DNA from: Methanosarcina sp. UBA402
Lineage (GTDB): Archaea; Halobacteriota; Methanosarcinia; Methanosarcinales; Methanosarcinaceae
Assembly: GCA_002509325.1 (NCBI GenBank)
Contig: DADO01000245.1
Location: forward strand, 11,747-24,697
Direction of reading: 5' to 3'
DNA: 12,951 bases
Translations under genes and position numbers: made by a program
Part shown: positions 1 through 5,850 of the stretch, piece after piece
Numbering within the stretch: the first letter of the stretch is position 1
Layout: every line of letters begins with the position of its first letter
The notes under the pieces: model-generated
What the model was told of the DNA's origin: nothing
Databases searched by the model: none
The model's input: the letters and a program-made list of their open reading frames with translations, nothing else

Positions 1-45
1 ATCGGTTGTACTGAAATCGGTTGTGCTGAAATCGGTCGTGTTAGT
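1..45. repeat. 15-bp tandem repeat, three copies, cut by the window edge
   Basis: ATCGGTTGTACTGAA (1-15) is followed by ATCGGTTGTGCTGAA (16-30) and a third copy that starts ATCGGTCGTG and then decays (31-45). The first two copies differ at one base. The array may extend further to the left, outside the window. No function can be assigned. Confidence 0.75.
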
Positions 46-60
46 TCCATTTAATTCTCT

Positions 61-94
61 ATTCGAGATTTTATATTATTCGAGATCTTGTATT
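61..94. repeat. 17-bp tandem repeat, two copies
   Basis: ATTCGAGATTTTATATT (61-77) is followed directly by ATTCGAGATCTTGTATT (78-94), with two differences in 17 bases. It lies in AT-rich non-coding DNA. No function can be assigned. Confidence 0.7.
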
Positions 95-126
95 ATAATA
101 GTACGAGGTGCTATTAGGTTTCAATA

Positions 127-156
127 ATATATTTTAATACATCATATATTTTAATA
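127..156. repeat. Direct repeat of 13 bases with 17-bp period
   Basis: ATATATTTTAATA occurs exactly at 127-139 and again at 144-156, so the copies repeat every 17 bases. Low sequence complexity makes chance more likely than for the other repeats here, but the period matches that of the pair at 61-94. Confidence 0.5.
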
Positions 157-404
157 AGTAAAAGTGGAATCTCCTATTCTAGACCTCGCGGAAAGAGCAG
201 CTTGACTATTTATTCAGTCTTTTATTATTTTTATTTTAGAATTGGTCTGAAAAGCCTTTTATCTTCGAAATTATCATGATTGTTCATAATATATATTAGG
301 AGATTTATTCAATTTAAAATAATTAAACTCTATATATAGTTATTTGTGCTAACTCCTGATGCACTTATTATATTAAAAATTATTTTTAGGAAGTTTTGGA
401 CAAA

Positions 405-429
405 CTCAGGGTAATACCTCAGGGTAATA
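405..429. repeat. CTCAGGGTAATA tandem repeat, 13-bp period
   Basis: Two exact copies of CTCAGGGTAATA lie at 405-416 and 418-429, one base apart. They sit just upstream of a TATA-like box at 443-452, which is where a regulator-binding site or a BRE-adjacent element could be. That role is inference only. Confidence 0.7.
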
Positions 430-442
430 ACACATATCGGGC

Positions 443-452
443 TTATATATAA
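443..452 (+). promoter_or_regulatory. Candidate archaeal TATA box for the fpo operon
   Basis: TTATATATAA follows CGGGC and resembles the Methanosarcina box A. Transcription would begin about 25 bases downstream, near 475, giving an untranslated leader of more than 500 bases before fpoA. Long leaders are known in this genus. The tandem CTCAGGGTAATA pair lies 14 bases upstream. The region is AT-rich, so chance TATA matches are common. Confidence 0.35.
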
Positions 453-568
453 TTTCGTAAGCGGGTCAATGCATTTGCTCTGTTTTTTCAAACATATTTA
501 TATTTTAAGAGATTACTTTTAATTATTTAGACTTAATATTTATATAATATTAATTATCTAGCGAATAG

Positions 569-578
569 CTATAAATAA
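569..578 (+). promoter_or_regulatory. Alternative candidate TATA box upstream of fpoA
   Basis: CTATAAATAA followed by ACCC could place a transcription start near 597-602, leaving a leader of about 400 bases that would include the 21-bp repeat array. It is a weak call in AT-rich DNA and competes with the box at 443-452. Confidence 0.22.
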
Positions 579-774
579 ACCCTCATTCATTTGCAGAACT
601 AACTATAGAGCCCTGTAATCTTAACTATTAATAATATTAATTTCGCTCAATTGGATCTATGCTGCCTGATGCAGGATTTTCCTATACTTATGGCAATTTA
701 TTATTATGTATCGGGCAAAGAAATCTCAATTTCAGAGCTCGGAAATAAATGTCTGTATACAGGGGTCTTGTCTG

Positions 775-847
775 TTGCAATTAAAATCCTGTTTATTGCA
801 ATTAAAATCCTGTTTATTGCAATTAAAATCCTGTTTATTGCAATTAA
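775..847. repeat. 21-bp tandem repeat array, three full copies and one partial
   Basis: The unit TTGCAATTAAAATCCTGTTTA is exact at 775-795, 796-816 and 817-837, and a fourth copy stops after about ten bases at 838-847. At the junctions it creates the palindrome ATTGCAAT. The period of 21 bases equals two turns of B-DNA, so each copy shows the same face to a bound protein. It lies about 160 to 230 bases before the fpoA start. An array of regulator sites or a recent slippage product would both fit. Confidence 0.9.
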
Positions 848-959
848 GGACCAGAGGATTCAGGCATTTCCAGGGACCTGGGTCTGAACCAAAAACAATT
901 TCCTTAAAACCCGGGTGCTCAGATGCAGTTTTTTGTCCAAAAGCCCACACAATCCATGT

Positions 960-966
960 CATATAA
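960..966 (+). promoter_or_regulatory. Weak TATA-like box close to fpoA
   Basis: CATATAA lies about 40 bases before the fpoA ATG. If used, transcription would start near 985-990 and leave a leader of about 20 bases with the ribosome binding site intact. The match to box A is poorer than for the distal candidates, but the spacing is good. It is offered as the short-leader alternative. Confidence 0.22.
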
Positions 967-967
967 C

Positions 968-987
968 GCTGCAATTCAGGTTGCTGC
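968..987 (+). promoter_or_regulatory. Imperfect hairpin before the fpoA ribosome binding site
   Basis: GCTGCAA (968-974) and TTGCTGC (981-987) can pair with one T:T mismatch around a six-base loop. The stem ends nine bases before the Shine-Dalgarno AGGTGAT at 996-1002. It could influence translation initiation, but the stem is short and no alternative partner is obvious. Confidence 0.25.
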
Positions 988-1005
988 ACTTTGATAGGTG
1001 ATATT

Positions 1006-1380
1006 ATGTCAGGAATAATTGATAGCTACATACCAGTTGCAATATTTCTTGTCATGGCACTTGTGATGCCTCCAATGACAATGTTTATAGTAAAGCAACT
1101 GAGTCCGAGGAGCAAGGCAGCCGGCAAATACACGACATATGAATCGGGTTCTGTCCCCACAGGGACTGCAAGGATCCAGTTCAATGTTGAGTATTACCTT
1201 TATGCGATCGCTTTTGTGCTCTTTGATATTGAGGTGCTTTTCCTTTACCCATGGGCTACAGTCTATAAGGGACACGGAATTACCTCTATCGCAGTAGTTG
1301 AGATGTTTGTCTTTGTTTTCATACTGCTCTTTGGATACATTTATCTCTGGAAGAAGGAGGCCCTCACATGGGTGAAGTGA
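1006..1380 (+). CDS. fpoA: F420H2 dehydrogenase subunit FpoA (NuoA/ND3 family)
   Basis: A small membrane subunit of the Fpo complex, equivalent to NuoA. It has three hydrophobic helices: the first near residues 8-28, then a loop carrying YESGSVPTGTARIQF, then two helices around VEYYLYAIAFVLFDIEVLFLYP and VVEMFVFVFILLFGYIYLW. The loop and the acidic FDIEVLFLYPWA motif are family hallmarks and lie near the quinone-like site and the start of the proton path. I chose ATG at 1006 (124 residues) because AGGTGAT sits just before it; an in-frame TTG at 991 would add five residues but would consume that binding site. It is the first gene of the operon, and its end overlaps fpoB by 13 bases. Confidence 0.95.
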   Translation: MSGIIDSYIPVAIFLVMALVMPPMTMFIVKQLSPRSKAAGKYTTYESGSVPTGTARIQFNVEYYLYAIAFVLFDIEVLFLYPWATVYKGHGITSIAVVEMFVFVFILLFGYIYLWKKEALTWVK

Positions 1381-1919
1381 AGGAGAAAAAAACGAGTAAA
1401 TTCGATGAAACCTCTGAAGAAATACCTGGAGTTATCACGACAACAACCAGTGCGATTCACAACCTCCTTAAGAAAACTAAGGCTCAGGATCTGATCAACT
1501 GGGGACGAAAAAACTCGATGTGGTTCATGACCCAGCCAATGGGCTGCTGCGGAGTTGAAATGATCGCCGCTGGCTGTGCCCATTATGACACTGACAGGTT
1601 TGGGATTATTCCAAGAAACTCCCCAAGGCACGCTGATGTCATGATTATCAGCGGATATGTGACAAAGAAATACCTGCCTGCTTTAAAGAGGCTATGGGAA
1701 CAGATGCCTGCACCTAAGTGGGTTATCTGCATGGGAGACTGCTCCATCAGTGGTGGGCCTTTTTATGAGTCTTACAGCACGGTGCAGAACATCGATGAAA
1801 TCTTCCCAATTGATGTCTATATTCCCGGCTGTCCGCCCAGGCCCGAAGCCCTGCTCCAGGGGTTTGTGGAGCTTCAGGAAAAAATCAAGGCCAAAAAAGA
1901 CCGGGGCACAGACTACTGA
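1368..1919 (+). CDS. fpoB: F420H2 dehydrogenase subunit FpoB (NuoB/PSST family, N2 cluster)
   Basis: This is the peripheral connecting subunit that carries the terminal 4Fe-4S cluster (N2 in complex I), from which electrons pass to methanophenazine. The four expected ligands are visible: the tandem Cys60-Cys61 in QPMGCCGVE, Cys125 in MGDCSISGG, and Cys155 in IPGCPPRPEA. The length of 183 residues is normal; residues 1-40 are a charged, variable N-terminus. AAGGAGG lies seven bases before the ATG, inside the end of fpoA, so the two genes overlap by 13 bases in different frames and are probably translationally coupled. Extra cysteines at 70 and 121 are not among the usual N2 ligands. Confidence 0.97.
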   Translation: MGEVKEKKTSKFDETSEEIPGVITTTTSAIHNLLKKTKAQDLINWGRKNSMWFMTQPMGCCGVEMIAAGCAHYDTDRFGIIPRNSPRHADVMIISGYVTKKYLPALKRLWEQMPAPKWVICMGDCSISGGPFYESYSTVQNIDEIFPIDVYIPGCPPRPEALLQGFVELQEKIKAKKDRGTDY

Positions 1920-1949
1920 AAAGCTTTCGGGCTTATTTGAGGGAATATA

Positions 1950-2426
1950 ATGGATGCCAGAACAATTATAGAATCATTAACCGGGAAATTTCCAGAGGCT
2001 ATTTCCGAAGCCGGGATCGAGTCTCAGATCCGCATCCGGGCATATGTGGACAAAGATAAAGCAAAAGAGGTTTGCCAATATCTTAAGGACTCACTTCAGT
2101 TCGACCACCTCTGTTCCGTGTGCGGAGTGGACTACCCTCAGAGGAACGAACTGGAAGCAGTGTATCATATTGCATCATATGACCATCCAGTAGTTTTGAT
2201 GCTGAAAGCAAGGTTGCCCAGGGATTCTCCGGAAATTGAATCCGTTGTACCGGTATACTGGAATGCAAACTGGTATGAAAGGGAGACCTACGAGTTCTAC
2301 GGGATTACGTTCAAAAACCACCCGAATCTGAAACCTCTTGTACTCCCTGAAGAGATGCTGGGAGAATGGCCTCTCCGGAAAGACTACAAAGGTTTCCCGA
2401 ACAAGACAGCAAGAAACCTGGTGTGA
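1950..2426 (+). CDS. fpoC: F420H2 dehydrogenase subunit FpoC (NuoC/30 kDa family)
   Basis: A soluble scaffold subunit of the connecting arm that pairs with FpoD; the family binds no cofactor. The signature lies in the C-terminal third: YERETYEFYGITFKNHPNL, then LVLPEEMLGEWPLRKDYKGFP, which matches the family pattern of FGI-F-HP-L-R-LLP followed by PLRKDY. At 158 residues it is a stand-alone NuoC, not fused to NuoD as in Escherichia coli. A GAGGGA element precedes the ATG. The 30-base gap after fpoB is one of the largest in the operon, and fpoD follows after 10 bases. Confidence 0.96.
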   Translation: MDARTIIESLTGKFPEAISEAGIESQIRIRAYVDKDKAKEVCQYLKDSLQFDHLCSVCGVDYPQRNELEAVYHIASYDHPVVLMLKARLPRDSPEIESVVPVYWNANWYERETYEFYGITFKNHPNLKPLVLPEEMLGEWPLRKDYKGFPNKTARNLV

Positions 2427-2436
2427 GGGGTGAAAA

Positions 2437-3561
2437 ATGGAAGAAATGCTTGAACCAAACGAAATGATCATACACCTGGGCCCCCAGCATCCCATGCAGC
2501 CCGGACCTTTCAGATTAAACCTGAAGTTGAAAGGAGAAACCGTGATGGATGCTGAAGTGGAATTAGGTTATATTCACAAGGGCATTGAAAAAATCCTTGA
2601 GAACAAAACCTACCTTCAGGGAATCACGATAGTTGACAGAATCTGTTATCTTGTAGCCCTAACAAATGAAGAATGTTACGTGGGCTGTGTTGAAAAACTG
2701 CTGGATATCGAACCTCCTGAAAGAGCTCAGTATATAAGAGTTATTTTAGAAGAACTTACCAGGCTTCAGAGCCACCTGCTCGGTACTGGGGAATTTGGTG
2801 GGTTCATAGGTTTTGTCTCCATGTTAATGTACACTATCAAGGAAAGGGAAGATCTGCTTTCACTGATTGACATGGTCACAGGGGCAAGGATCACCCACAG
2901 CTTCCTGAGGTTTGGAGGAGTACGCGATGACCTGCCACCCGGGTTTAAGGAAAAAACCCTCCCTGTTCTGAACAACCTCAAGAAAGTCATCAGTGATTTT
3001 GAGGAAATGTTCCATTCCGATAGAGTTTACAGGGAGAGGACTGTGGGAGTTGGCATCCTCACTGCAGAAGTTGCAAAGAGCCTTGGAGTTTCCGGGCCTG
3101 CTTTGCGGGCAACTGGTGTTCCTTTCGATATACGGAAGAACGAACCCTACCTCGTGTATAATGACCTGGACTTTAAGGTGTGCACTGAAACTGCAGGAGA
3201 CTGTTTTGCAAGGGTGCAGGTCAGGCTTAATGAGATGAGGGAAAGCATCTACATAATAGAACAATGCCTTGACCAGATTCCCGATGGCCCAATCTTCCCA
3301 GAGCATTCCCTGTATGGCAGGAGAACCCCGGTAATGAGAGTTCCGGCTGGGGAGGTGTTCCACAGAGTAGAGGACCCAAGAGGAGAGATGGGAATGTACA
3401 TGGTTTCAGATGGCTCGGACAAACCCCATAGGGTAAAAGTCAGAGGGCCCTTCTACCCCACACTACAGGCACTGCCTCCTCTCATCAAAGGCACAACGGT
3501 TGCAGACATTGCAGCAATCTCAGGCAGCATGGACGGCTGTACCAGTGAAGCTGACAGGTGA
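2437..3561 (+). CDS. fpoD: F420H2 dehydrogenase subunit FpoD (NuoD/49 kDa family)
   Basis: The large soluble subunit of the connecting arm, related to the large subunit of NiFe hydrogenases. With FpoB it forms the pocket where the membrane carrier is reduced. The N-terminal IIHLGPQHPMQPGPFRL motif contains the conserved His-rich loop of the acceptor site, followed by VELGYIHKGIEKI. The C-terminal part has EDPRGEMGMYMVSDGSDKPHRVKVRGP, typical of NuoD. The paired CxxC motifs that bind nickel in hydrogenases are absent, as in true complex I homologues. The length of 374 residues fits. GAGGGGTG lies just before the ATG and overlaps the fpoC stop. Its final codons contain the fpoH ribosome binding site. 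Confidence 0.97.
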   Translation: MEEMLEPNEMIIHLGPQHPMQPGPFRLNLKLKGETVMDAEVELGYIHKGIEKILENKTYLQGITIVDRICYLVALTNEECYVGCVEKLLDIEPPERAQYIRVILEELTRLQSHLLGTGEFGGFIGFVSMLMYTIKEREDLLSLIDMVTGARITHSFLRFGGVRDDLPPGFKEKTLPVLNNLKKVISDFEEMFHSDRVYRERTVGVGILTAEVAKSLGVSGPALRATGVPFDIRKNEPYLVYNDLDFKVCTETAGDCFARVQVRLNEMRESIYIIEQCLDQIPDGPIFPEHSLYGRRTPVMRVPAGEVFHRVEDPRGEMGMYMVSDGSDKPHRVKVRGPFYPTLQALPPLIKGTTVADIAAISGSMDGCTSEADR

Positions 3562-3566
3562 TTATA

Positions 3567-4607
3567 ATGGTTATAGCCATTCCTGAATTCATTATTCCTC
3601 TTATTCCCTGGATCCGCGGAATAGTCGGCCTTTCTCTAGTTGGAGTTATTTTCCTGGGGGCAATGGGAGCTGTATGGCTCGAACGAAAGCTTTCTGCAGA
3701 TATCCAGTGCAGGATGGGACCCTGCCGTGTAGGAAAGTACGGGCTCCTGCAGCTTGTAGCCGATGCAATCAAGCTCTTTACAAAAGAAGACTTAAGACCG
3801 CTGAACGCTGACAAATTACTTTTCAATAATGCCAATATTTTTATGATTGGTTCGGTTTTCCTTATGCTTGTTGCCATTCCAGTTGGTGCGGTCTTCATTA
3901 ATGGGGTCGAATACCCGCTTGCAGTCACCCAGATGGACATCAGCGTGCTTTACATCGAAGCAGTATCCGCATTATCTATTTTCGGAATTTTCATGATAGC
4001 TTATGGCTCTAACAACAAATATTCCCTGCTTGGAGCTTTTAGAAACTTTGCCCGAATGGTTGGGTATGAAGTGCCTCTCGGGTTAACCGTTGTAAGTGTA
4101 GCTATCATGACAGGTTCTCTGAGTATTGTGGAGATTTCCAGATCACAGGGCATGCTCTGGAATATTTTCCTGCAGCCCCTGGGATGCTTTGTATTCTTCG
4201 TAGCCCTTATGGCTGATATGGGAAGGCTTCCCTTTGACCAGAATGAGTCCGAAGAAGAACTGGTAGCAGGCTGGATTACAGAATACGGTGGGATGCGTTT
4301 TGGACTTGCCTTCTTTGCCGAGTATATTCATATGATCCTTGGTTCTTTCCTTGTAGCCCTTCTTTTCCTTGGAGGCTGGAATGTACCAGGTTTTGTTGCA
4401 AATAATTCTGTGCTTGGCCTTATTGCTCCAACAGTTTTCCTGCTTATAAAAGTCATCTTTGTACTTATGGTAATTATAGGCCTCAGGTGGGCTGTCCCGA
4501 GATTCAGAATTGACCAGGTTGTCGACCTGAGCTGGAAGAAACTGCTTCCTCTTGCTCTTTTAAACCTTGTATGGGCAGTAGGGCTCGGACTTTACCTGGG
4601 AGCGTGA
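3567..4607 (+). CDS. fpoH: F420H2 dehydrogenase subunit FpoH (NuoH/ND1 family)
   Basis: The membrane subunit that anchors the soluble arm and lines the entry to the acceptor pocket. About eight hydrophobic helices are visible. Family motifs are GAMGAVWLERKLSADIQCRMGP near residues 30-50, VADAIKLFTKED, and the acidic loop PFDQNESEEELVAGWITEYGGMRFG. I prefer ATG at 3567 (346 residues): AGGTGAT at 3556-3562 precedes it with four bases between. The in-frame GTG at 3558 lies inside that site and would add three residues. The same AGGTGAT arrangement occurs at fpoA. One odd residue: the usual Asn of the RxGPN motif is Cys here. fpoI starts four bases after the stop. Confidence 0.96.
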   Translation: MVIAIPEFIIPLIPWIRGIVGLSLVGVIFLGAMGAVWLERKLSADIQCRMGPCRVGKYGLLQLVADAIKLFTKEDLRPLNADKLLFNNANIFMIGSVFLMLVAIPVGAVFINGVEYPLAVTQMDISVLYIEAVSALSIFGIFMIAYGSNNKYSLLGAFRNFARMVGYEVPLGLTVVSVAIMTGSLSIVEISRSQGMLWNIFLQPLGCFVFFVALMADMGRLPFDQNESEEELVAGWITEYGGMRFGLAFFAEYIHMILGSFLVALLFLGGWNVPGFVANNSVLGLIAPTVFLLIKVIFVLMVIIGLRWAVPRFRIDQVVDLSWKKLLPLALLNLVWAVGLGLYLGA

Positions 4608-4611
4608 AATC

Positions 4612-5022
4612 ATGGTCCTTAAAAACATTAGGTACGCGATAAAAAACATCACAAAGCCTCCCGTAACCAGGATGTACCCGGAAGTACGCACTGAGCTTTC
4701 CGACAGGTTCAGAGGGCTTCAGATACTTGATAAAAGTAAATGCATAGGCTGTGGCATCTGCGCTAATACCTGCCCTAACACCGCAATCAAGATCGTAAAA
4801 GCTCCGATTGCACCAGGCAGCGAGAAACAACGCTGGTTCCCCCAGATTGACATAGGGCACTGCCTTTTCTGCGGGCTATGTATCGACCAGTGCCCGAAAG
4901 GCGCGCTTTCAAGCGGGAAGGAATACACTAAAGGTCTTGTTAAATGGCATCACAAAGACCTGCTTATGACCCCTGAAAAACTCGCCAGGGAAGTCGATCT
5001 TGAGAAAGGTGACGAAAGATGA
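4612..5022 (+). CDS. fpoI: F420H2 dehydrogenase subunit FpoI (NuoI/TYKY ferredoxin-like)
   Basis: The ferredoxin-like subunit that carries electrons from the input module to the FpoB cluster. It has two 4Fe-4S motifs: CIGCGICANTCP (Cys44, 47, 50, 54) and CLFCGLCIDQCP (Cys84, 87, 90, 94). In such folds the last Cys of each motif serves the other cluster. The N-terminal stretch KNITKPPVTRMYPEVRTELSDRFRG matches the NuoI arm that lies on the membrane subunit. At 136 residues it is compact, as for stand-alone NuoI. A GGGAG lies nine bases before the ATG, in the last codons of fpoH. Its last four bases overlap the start of fpoJ1. Confidence 0.97.
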   Translation: MVLKNIRYAIKNITKPPVTRMYPEVRTELSDRFRGLQILDKSKCIGCGICANTCPNTAIKIVKAPIAPGSEKQRWFPQIDIGHCLFCGLCIDQCPKGALSSGKEYTKGLVKWHHKDLLMTPEKLAREVDLEKGDER

Positions 5023-5303
5023 TAGAACTCGGAACGATTGGAGCAGCTCTGGAAATGGCTGTCTTCGGGCTTCTCGCTTTTATTACACTATTCTTTGCAA
5101 TCTTTGTGGTAATCGCAAAGGACATTGTCAGGGCTGGACTTGCCCTCATTATGTGCATGTTCGGAGTTGCAGCTCTCTATATTCTCTTAAACGCTCAGTT
5201 TCTGGGAATTATTCAGGTGCTGGTTTATATAGGGGCAATCGGAGTGCTGATTCTCTTTGCAGTTATGCTTACAAAGCATGAAATCAGAGGTGAACCCCGG
5301 TGA
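5019..5303 (+). CDS. fpoJ1: F420H2 dehydrogenase subunit FpoJ, N-terminal half (NuoJ/ND6 family)
   Basis: This protein of 94 residues corresponds to the first half of NuoJ. Three hydrophobic helices are visible, near residues 8-30, 36-55 and 59-84. The third holds YIGAIGVLILFAVMLTK, the conserved NuoJ helix with the pi-bulge whose movement is linked to proton pumping in complex I. The ATG overlaps the fpoI stop as ATGA. The GAAAGGTGACGAAAG region ahead of it supplies the ribosome binding site. NuoJ is a single chain in most bacteria; here the split falls in the loop after helix three. A split fpoJ is known in Methanosarcina, so I do not read this as a frameshift. Confidence 0.93.
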   Translation: MIELGTIGAALEMAVFGLLAFITLFFAIFVVIAKDIVRAGLALIMCMFGVAALYILLNAQFLGIIQVLVYIGAIGVLILFAVMLTKHEIRGEPR

Positions 5304-5551
5304 AGATTAATCGGCCTTTAGCCTTTTTCGTAGCTTTGCTCTTTACAGCTGTTGTGGGAGTTGGGGTTTTTGGGACTGCCTGGAATACGGTTTCCGAACT
5401 TCCTGAAAACCCGACTGACCAGAGTAATATAGAAGGCATAGGCATGCTGCTCTTTACTCAGTATGTAGTGCCTTTTGAGGTTCTCTCAATTGTCCTGCTC
5501 GCATCCCTTATAGGGGCAATCTACATGGCAAAAGGGGAGGGCAACCAATGA
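5300..5551 (+). CDS. fpoJ2: F420H2 dehydrogenase subunit FpoJ, C-terminal half (NuoJ/ND6 family)
   Basis: This protein of 83 residues supplies the remaining NuoJ helices. Helix one is near residues 8-25, and helix two follows the motif GIGMLLFTQYVVPFEVLSIVLLASLIGAIYMAK, matching the conserved LLFT-Y-PFE-S--LL-A-IGA end of NuoJ. It begins with GTG at 5300 and overlaps the fpoJ1 stop by four bases (GTGA). GAGGTGA seven bases upstream supports that start and shows that it is initiated independently rather than being a sequencing frameshift. Its own end overlaps fpoK by four bases. Confidence 0.92.
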   Translation: MKINRPLAFFVALLFTAVVGVGVFGTAWNTVSELPENPTDQSNIEGIGMLLFTQYVVPFEVLSIVLLASLIGAIYMAKGEGNQ

Positions 5552-5850
5552 TTCCTTTAACCTTTTACCTTGGGCTTGCAGCCCTGCTCTTCTCAATTGG
5601 ACTCTATGGGGTAATGACCAATAAAAACGGCATCAGGATGATTATGTGCATTGAGCTCATGCTCAACTCCGCAAACCTGAACCTGGTAGCTTTCTCAAGT
5701 TACACGGATACCCTTAACGGGCAGGTTTTTGCCATATTCTCAATTGCCCTCGCAGCTGCCGAAGCAGCAGTAGGGTTTGCAATCTTCATGGCAATCTACA
5801 GAATGCACGATAAGATCAACCTTGATGAGCTCAACATCCTGAGGTGGTAA
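5548..5850 (+). CDS. fpoK: F420H2 dehydrogenase subunit FpoK (NuoK/ND4L family)
   Basis: A three-helix membrane subunit of the proton path. It has Glu36 in IMCIELMLNSANLNLVAF and Glu72 in AALAAAEAAVGFAIF, the two buried glutamates at the same numbers as in Escherichia coli NuoK, where they are needed for coupling. The length of 100 residues is exact for the family. GGGGAGG lies seven bases before the ATG, and that ATG overlaps the fpoJ2 stop. The end of the gene overlaps fpoL by seven bases. Confidence 0.97.
   Translation: MIPLTFYLGLAALLFSIGLYGVMTNKNGIRMIMCIELMLNSANLNLVAFSSYTDTLNGQVFAIFSIALAAAEAAVGFAIFMAIYRMHDKINLDELNILRW

Larger units (their letters stand above)
1..1005. other. AT-rich non-coding region upstream of the fpo operon
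   Basis: This stretch of about 1 kb has no convincing gene. The open frames between 651 and 989 on both strands exist mainly because a 21-bp repeat, being a multiple of three, keeps every frame open; they lack good ribosome binding sites and recognisable protein sequence. The first 600 bases are very AT-rich, while 850 to 990 approaches coding-like composition but is broken by stops. It holds several short tandem repeats and TATA-like boxes, listed separately. It probably contains the fpo promoter and a leader of uncertain length, since the start of transcription cannot be fixed from sequence. Confidence 0.7.

Noticed and set aside
1..430. A CRISPR array at the left end
   Set aside because: The repeats are directly adjacent without spacers, too short, and differ from one another in sequence and period.
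870..881. Short palindrome CCAGGGACCTGG as a hairpin
   Set aside because: The arms are five bases with a two-base loop, which cannot form a stable RNA hairpin.
651..966. Plus-strand open frames across the 21-bp repeats (78 and 86 residues)
   Set aside because: They are kept open by a repeat whose length is a multiple of three, giving KILFIAI or KSCLLQL periodicity. There is no good ribosome binding site, and the second part reads as random sequence.
732..989. Minus-strand open frame of 85 residues over the same repeats
   Set aside because: The same repeat keeps this frame open as NCNKQDF units. No start signal or recognisable protein is present.
2860..3363. Long minus-strand open frame of 167 residues inside fpoD
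   Set aside because: It lies wholly opposite a well-supported gene, has no binding site, and its translation resembles no protein family.
3485..3940. Minus-strand open frame of 151 residues opposite the end of fpoD and start of fpoH
   Set aside because: It spans the junction of two real genes on the other strand; open antisense frames are expected at this base composition.
5290..5310. A frameshift mutation splitting fpoJ
   Set aside because: The second part has its own ribosome binding site and GTG start, each half keeps its motifs, and a two-gene fpoJ is usual in this genus.
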